Assembly (NCBI GenBank): GCA_009781085.1
Contig: WQYV01000009.1
Span: forward strand, 1-48,399
Direction: 5' to 3'
DNA length: 48,399 bases
DNA from: Betaproteobacteria bacterium
Lineage (GTDB): Bacteria; Pseudomonadota; Gammaproteobacteria; Burkholderiales; Rhodocyclaceae
Both the position numbers and the translations under genes were made by a program. The notes beneath the pieces are model-generated. The model ran no database searches. It was not told where the DNA came from and worked only from the letters and a program-made list of their open reading frames with translations. How positions within the stretch are numbered: the first letter of the stretch is position 1; each line of letters opens with the position of its first letter. Shown piece by piece: positions 44,595 through 48,399 of this stretch.

Positions 44595-47315
44595 TTAAAG
44601 GGAGAGCGGCGAGTTGTCTTCTACTTCGGTGTCGAAATTGGAATCCGGGAACTGCGGCATGTACACGTTCATGCTGGCCGGACCGTCAAAACTGATGTTT
44701 GCAGCCTTCATGGAAAGTTTTCCGGGGCTGCGGATGTCTATTTTTCCGTCCTTGAGCCGGATGTACGCACCCGCACAGGTGAGCAGCATCTCTTCCCCGG
44801 CGACAGCGGTAAGTTTGCCCTTGTTGGCGTGAATGCGTACATTCTGGTCGCCCACGATTTCCACGTCGCCCGATTGGGCTTGCAGTTGAGCATGCCCCTT
44901 GGCGGCGATGAGTTTCAGGTTCACCTTGTCACGGACGCCGTGCACGAAGAGGCTGATCTTCTTGCCCACGTTGTGAATCCATCTTCTCGCCGTGGTTTGC
45001 TGCGTGTCACGCTGGCTGATGGTGTCAAGGTTCCCCCTGCTCGTGAGTACCATCTCCTGCGGCGTGACAAGGCCGATGCCCTCTACGCCGCTCATCAGGA
45101 GCACAGCTTGGCGGCCGGGCTGGCTGCCCGTCGCGCTGTTGTGATTCGGGTCGGTGTTGGTTCCGGCTTCCCAGGCCTTGATGGCTTCAACCAGGTGGTC
45201 GAGATGCCTGCTCCCAAGCGTCTGGCCTTTCCTGCCTTCTTCATCAAGCCCTTCGGAGCCGATCTCTAGCTTGTCCGCGTTCTGATGTTCAGCGGTGTCG
45301 GAGAGCGTCTGTGCCGTTTGGCGCGCAGACTCCAGTTGCGCCTGTGCGCCTTCCCGTGCAAGTTGTTTTCCGGTGGCCCCCGGTTGGGCTTCGGTGGTAA
45401 TCAGTAACCCTTCTGTCGCCCGGATTGCCCCGTGGTGGTCGGTTCTGAGTTCAACCCCGTCCCCCCTCGGCTCGGCTTCACCCTCCGTCCGGGGATGCGT
45501 GAGGAAACCCATGTTCAACTGCGTCTTGCCGTGCTCGCTGGAGAGTTTGGTACGTACCTGATTCTGCGTGTCGTCGAACAGAAGTTCGTTGTACTGCTGG
45601 CCATGATGCTCTTTCGACTTGATGCCCGTGAGCGCCCGGTTGGCGGGCAGGCTCCCAACCCCGCTGAACCACGGGTTCGGTTGCCGCCCGTTATGCACCA
45701 CGCCGGAGATATAGGGCCGGTCGATGTCCCCTTCGAGGAAGCTCACCAGCACTTCCTGTCCGATCCTTGGAATGGACTGGTGTCCCCAACCCTGACCCGC
45801 CGAAGGGGATGCGGCACGTATCCAGCAAGAGGAATTTTCATCGAAGTTTGCACCGAACCCCGGATGTTCCTTGGGCCGTTGCCAGTGGAACTGGATTTTG
45901 ATGCGGCCAAACTCGTCCGTATAAACCTCCTCCCCTTCGGGGCCGGTGACGATGGCCGATTGCAGCCCCCGCGCGGTTGGTTTGGCGTGCGCCGTGTGCG
46001 CGTAGGCAGGCGTCAAGGGCAGCCCGCGTTTTCGGGCGCTGATCTTGACCCAATAGGGCGGCGGCGGGGCAGTGTCTTCACACTCCCGTTTCAGATGCTT
46101 GGTGAGGCTTTGGGGCAGGTTATTGTGGGCGGAAAATTCCAGCTTGCAGGCCACGAATTCGCGCTCCCCGTCATCATTGAAACGATCAAACCAGGGATGG
46201 CCTTTCAACTGGAACCATTGCCCGGCAGTGAGGTCGCGCAGGTTGCCTTCCCCATGATGCCCGCCCTTCATCCGGTCGTGCACGTCTTGGCGCAGCGTGG
46301 CGTAGCGGTGCAGTTCCTCACTATCCGGGGCGTAGTAGAGCGTCTGCGCGTCAAAATCTTCCAGGCTCGACTCGGCGGGAATGTTCCTGACTTCCCCGTC
46401 CCGTTCTTCCCAACCGCTGTCCCAGAACGCCTCATCGACGCGTACGCTCTTGTAGTCGTAGCTCGTGAGTCTCGTCGCGCCCGGCCCGATGCGCTTCGTC
46501 TTCGTCCAGACAGTGAGGCTGTCCTCCGGTTCGGTCGCATCGGCCCGGTGAAACCGCACCGTGCCCTGGCCCGCCTGCGCCAACCCCCAGGGATCGTCGA
46601 AGGCAACGAACCGGCACGTTGCCACATCCCCGGACTCGTGCTCCCAACGGTAAGCAATACCTTCCTCGAACAGCAGCCGCTCGATAAAGGCCAAGTCCGT
46701 TTCCCGATACTGGATGCAGTAGGAACGCACCGGGTACTGCTTCGTCAGGCCGAACTTCAGTTTTAGCGTTCTGCCGATGGCACGGTTGGCGTTGAGGTGC
46801 TCGGCAAGTACCTGCTCCACGATGTCGGGAACGTTCTTTTCCTGAAAGACGCGGCTCGTCGTGCGGTAGCGCAGAAACGCCACCGGCGGCTCGATGGTGA
46901 GGAGGTATTTTGCAAAACCGCCGTCGGAGGGCAGCGCCTTGACGGCGGAAATCAGGCCGCAGCGGGTGATCTGCCCAACCTCGCCGTTGATGAGGATGTC
47001 GATCTGCGCGTCCAGCCCGAGCAGGCCGTCGAGCGGGATGAAGGCGTCTGCCGAGAGACAGGTTATTTCGTATCGAAAGTTCTCGGAGAGGGCCTCACTG
47101 CCTTCGAGGGATTGAGGCAGGAGCCGGTCATCATAGGTTTTACCGTCGCCGATCTGGAGCGTGAAGAGGCGGTTATTTTGCGTAAAGGCGCTGGCAAAGT
47201 CGGCCAGCATGTCCTCCAGCGCGGGAAACGGCAGATCGGGAAGCGCCGCCGAGAGCTTTTCCAGCGGAGTTCTCAGACTGTTGATGCTGTTTTTAACGGC
47301 AGGTCTGAAGTCCAT
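44595..47315 (-). CDS. vgrG: VgrG spike protein of the type VI secretion system
   Basis: A 906-residue VgrG, the trimeric spike tip that carries effectors. The gp27-like part lies in the first half (FRYEITCLSADAFIPLDGLL, VRSYCIQYRETDLAFIERLL, FEEGIAYRWEH). The gp5-like OB fold and needle follow (EVYTDEFGRIKIQFHWQRPK, CWIRAASPSAGQGWGHQSIP, GQEVLVSFLEGDIDRPYISG). A DUF2345-type extension (VNLKLIAAKGHAQLQAQSGD) forms the C-terminal beta-helix. The track starts at a TTG (47384); I prefer ATG 47315, which has AGGA five bases upstream. No other T6SS structural gene is in the window, so this is an auxiliary cargo island. The final residues (DNSPLSL) probably contact the next-encoded effector. Confidence 0.95.
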   Translation of the reverse strand: MDFRPAVKNSINSLRTPLEKLSAALPDLPFPALEDMLADFASAFTQNNRLFTLQIGDGKTYDDRLLPQSLEGSEALSENFRYEITCLSADAFIPLDGLLGLDAQIDILINGEVGQITRCGLISAVKALPSDGGFAKYLLTIEPPVAFLRYRTTSRVFQEKNVPDIVEQVLAEHLNANRAIGRTLKLKFGLTKQYPVRSYCIQYRETDLAFIERLLFEEGIAYRWEHESGDVATCRFVAFDDPWGLAQAGQGTVRFHRADATEPEDSLTVWTKTKRIGPGATRLTSYDYKSVRVDEAFWDSGWEERDGEVRNIPAESSLEDFDAQTLYYAPDSEELHRYATLRQDVHDRMKGGHHGEGNLRDLTAGQWFQLKGHPWFDRFNDDGEREFVACKLEFSAHNNLPQSLTKHLKRECEDTAPPPPYWVKISARKRGLPLTPAYAHTAHAKPTARGLQSAIVTGPEGEEVYTDEFGRIKIQFHWQRPKEHPGFGANFDENSSCWIRAASPSAGQGWGHQSIPRIGQEVLVSFLEGDIDRPYISGVVHNGRQPNPWFSGVGSLPANRALTGIKSKEHHGQQYNELLFDDTQNQVRTKLSSEHGKTQLNMGFLTHPRTEGEAEPRGDGVELRTDHHGAIRATEGLLITTEAQPGATGKQLAREGAQAQLESARQTAQTLSDTAEHQNADKLEIGSEGLDEEGRKGQTLGSRHLDHLVEAIKAWEAGTNTDPNHNSATGSQPGRQAVLLMSGVEGIGLVTPQEMVLTSRGNLDTISQRDTQQTTARRWIHNVGKKISLFVHGVRDKVNLKLIAAKGHAQLQAQSGDVEIVGDQNVRIHANKGKLTAVAGEEMLLTCAGAYIRLKDGKIDIRSPGKLSMKAANISFDGPASMNVYMPQFPDSNFDTEVEDNSPLSL

Positions 47316-47425
47316 GATTTCCTGTCCACAAAAAGTTTTTCCGTCATAGGCTGTTTGAACATCAAGAATGTCGTAGATACTCAAACATTTATAGATTATA
47401 AATGATAATCACAGAATTTTAACTA

Positions 47426-47437
47426 ATCACCTGTGAT
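47426..47437. promoter_or_regulatory. Short palindrome between vgrG and the Xre gene
   Basis: ATCAC-CT-GTGAT lies in the divergent gap. It is a small symmetric site of the kind bound by HTH repressors, but it is short enough to be chance. Confidence 0.2.
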
Positions 47438-47461
47438 GTTATTGATTCTGTTGCATCCAAC

Positions 47462-47499
47462 GATCATGACTGCCATTCAACGATCAATCAGTCATGATC
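47462..47499. promoter_or_regulatory. 11-bp-arm inverted repeat over the Xre start codon
   Basis: GATCATGACTG and CAGTCATGATC are perfect inverted arms separated by 16 bases. The right arm includes the ATG (47494) of the Xre gene. A bound repressor, or the RNA hairpin, would block translation or transcription of the regulator. This suggests autoregulation. Confidence 0.55.
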
Positions 47500-47898
47500 A
47501 AACGTTATCACTCTGCGCTGGCACACCGCTTGGGACGGAACCTTGCTTACTATCGCAAGCGCGCCAAACTCACTCAGGAGCAGTTGGCGGAAGCAATCCA
47601 GGTGGAGGTGCTGACCATTTCCCGGTACGAGACGGGGGCTAACTTACCGTCGCTGGTTACGCTGGAAGCTGTGTCGATGTCATTGCGTGTTTCGATCACC
47701 GATCTGCTTTCGGAAAAGGCGCTTCCTCGGTCGAATGAGGAGGAACAATGTCTGGTGATGCTGAAATCGCTTTCGCCCGATGAGCGTTCTACTGCAATGA
47801 ATGTGTTGTCGGCACTGGTTGATTCCCTGCGCGAACAAAGGAAAAAACCTCGCACGAAAAAGAAGTCCAGGGTGGATTCGCAAAATCTGGATCAATGA
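47494..47898 (+). CDS. Xre-family helix-turn-helix regulator
   Basis: A 134-residue cytoplasmic DNA-binding protein. The N-terminal HTH_3 domain (LGRNLAYYRKRAKLTQEQLA, EAIQVEVLTISRYETGANLP, SLVTLEAVSMSLRVSITDLL) fills residues 10-75. The C-terminal part is helical with a very basic tail (REQRKKPRTKKKSRVDS). It is divergent from vgrG and the effector/immunity genes, so it may control them. The ribosome binding site is poor; the start lies inside an inverted repeat. Confidence 0.85.
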   Translation: MIKRYHSALAHRLGRNLAYYRKRAKLTQEQLAEAIQVEVLTISRYETGANLPSLVTLEAVSMSLRVSITDLLSEKALPRSNEEEQCLVMLKSLSPDERSTAMNVLSALVDSLREQRKKPRTKKKSRVDSQNLDQ

Positions 47899-48175
47899 CG
47901 ATTCCTGCCCTTCGGTTGCCGCAACTTCGCGCAGCAGGCCCGGTATCGGGGAGATGAGGAATTTGGGGAGGTCAAACGGCGCTTTTTCGGGCATGAGCGA
48001 GAGCAGATACGTAGCGCACGGCGTCATCAGTCGATTGAATGCCCGTAGCCTCGCGTGACAATTTTGTGACTCGCACTCATTGTCCCATGTCATCCATTGC
48101 CGTTTCTGTCGTCCATTGCGTGGAATCGGATAACGTAAGCTATTGATTTAACGAAAACTACAACTTCATTCTGTC
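47899..48175. other. Gap without a supported gene
   Basis: About 280 bases after the Xre gene. The minus-strand ORF 47680-48093 overlaps the Xre gene and shows no family signal. I see no promoter or RNA gene that I can defend. Confidence 0.5.
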
Positions 48176-48257
48176 CCTCGCAATGACGGGGTAGGTTCGT
48201 CATTGCGAGCGTAGCGAAGCAATCCAGTTTGTACGGACTTGAATCAAAAATGCTCTA
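48176..48257. repeat. Second, partial copy of the palindromic element
   Basis: These 82 bases match 4946-5027 with one difference (T for C at 48192). They contain the centre and right arm, ending in TGCTCTA. The left arm is replaced by unrelated sequence, so this copy is truncated. The high identity of the non-palindromic part (gtttgtacggacttgaatca) shows a recent common source. Confidence 0.9.
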
Positions 48258-48278
48258 GCCCGGTATTAGCCAGCCCGA

Positions 48279-48399
48279 ATCGGGATAGGGGCGGCTAGGA
48301 AACCTAGCCGATCCCCTCCCACACCACCCGGCATGCGGGTCCGCACCGGGCGGTTCGAGCAGTTGAGGTCATGAGAGCCGGGGAACACCCAGCCGGTCG
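48279..48399 (-). mobile_element. 3' end of a group II intron, cut by the window edge
   Basis: On the minus strand the sequence reads GAACCGCCCGGTGCGGACCC then GCATGCCGGGTGGTGTGGGA, the domain V-like hairpin and flank found at the 3' end of bacterial group II introns. It is followed by a domain VI-like hairpin CGGCTAGG-TTT-CCTAGCCG and an ending CCCCTATCCCGAT. The intron-encoded reverse transcriptase would lie beyond the window. The 3' splice boundary near 48279 is my estimate. Confidence 0.65.

Noticed and set aside
45432-46766. 444-codon plus-strand ORF
   Set aside because: Antisense to vgrG, which is clearly coding; length is due to codon bias in a GC-rich gene.
47680-48093. 137-codon minus-strand ORF at the end of the Xre gene
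   Set aside because: It overlaps the Xre gene antisense and no motif is seen in the non-overlapping part.

Overview
The window looks like a chromosomal segment of a betaproteobacterium, probably near Nitrosomonadales/Gallionellales. That placement rests on gene order and protein style, not on a database search. The core block purF-cvpA-dedD-folC-accD-trpA-trpB-trpF-truA-(EcfT-like)-fimV-asd-leuB-leuD-(entericidin)-leuC, all on the minus strand, is a classic betaproteobacterial order. Base composition is moderately GC-rich over most of the window. It drops clearly in the effector/immunity island at about 36.6-44.5 kb and in the 4.5-6.2 kb scrap region.

Layout. (1) 1-4.5 kb, minus strand: a two-subunit molybdenum hydroxylase (isoquinoline 1-oxidoreductase-like, beta subunit cut by the window edge), an SDR reductase, MscL and a SulP anion transporter with a STAS domain. 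(2) 4.5-6.2 kb: gene debris holding a 138-bp hairpin-forming MITE/REP-like element, the 3' end of a chemotaxis receptor gene, a small membrane protein and a peroxiredoxin-like scrap. (3) 6.2-24.6 kb: the core purine, folate, fatty acid, tryptophan, leucine, lysine and chorismate block. folC carries both an in-frame stop and a frameshift. A 44-residue entericidin-like lipoprotein gene, missing from the ORF track, lies between leuC and leuD. (4) 24.6-25.1 kb: a truncated AbiEi-like antitoxin.

(5) 25.2-36.4 kb, plus strand: a molybdenum-linked import locus. modE is followed by a TonB-dependent receptor gene whose promoter region carries a perfect FNR/ANR-type box and a perfect 10-bp-arm palindrome that could be a ModE operator. 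Next come a cytochrome c/molybdopterin-domain fusion, a DUF2478 protein, a MolA-B-C-like (FecB/FecCD/FecE-type) ABC transporter, a methyltransferase, a DUF364 (COG2014) protein and a dedicated tonB-exbB-exbD set. Together these would carry an oxyanion or metal chelate (molybdate or tungstate is my best inference) across both membranes under low oxygen and low molybdenum.

(6) 36.4-47.9 kb: an IS5-type transposase remnant, then a type VI secretion cargo island read on the minus strand. It runs vgrG, a 1069-residue effector (degenerate M23-like domain, LysM-like segment, coiled coil, C-terminal GH19/lysozyme-like domain), a predicted immunity protein ending in an LprI/DUF1311 domain, a stand-alone second copy of the GH19-like toxin domain, a second LprI-type immunity protein, and a WG-repeat protein that also ends in the LprI domain. 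The layout resembles the orphan toxin/immunity cassettes of polymorphic toxin systems. A divergent Xre regulator has an 11-bp-arm inverted repeat over its own start codon. (7) 48.1-48.4 kb: a partial second copy of the MITE-like element followed by the 3' end of a group II intron on the minus strand.
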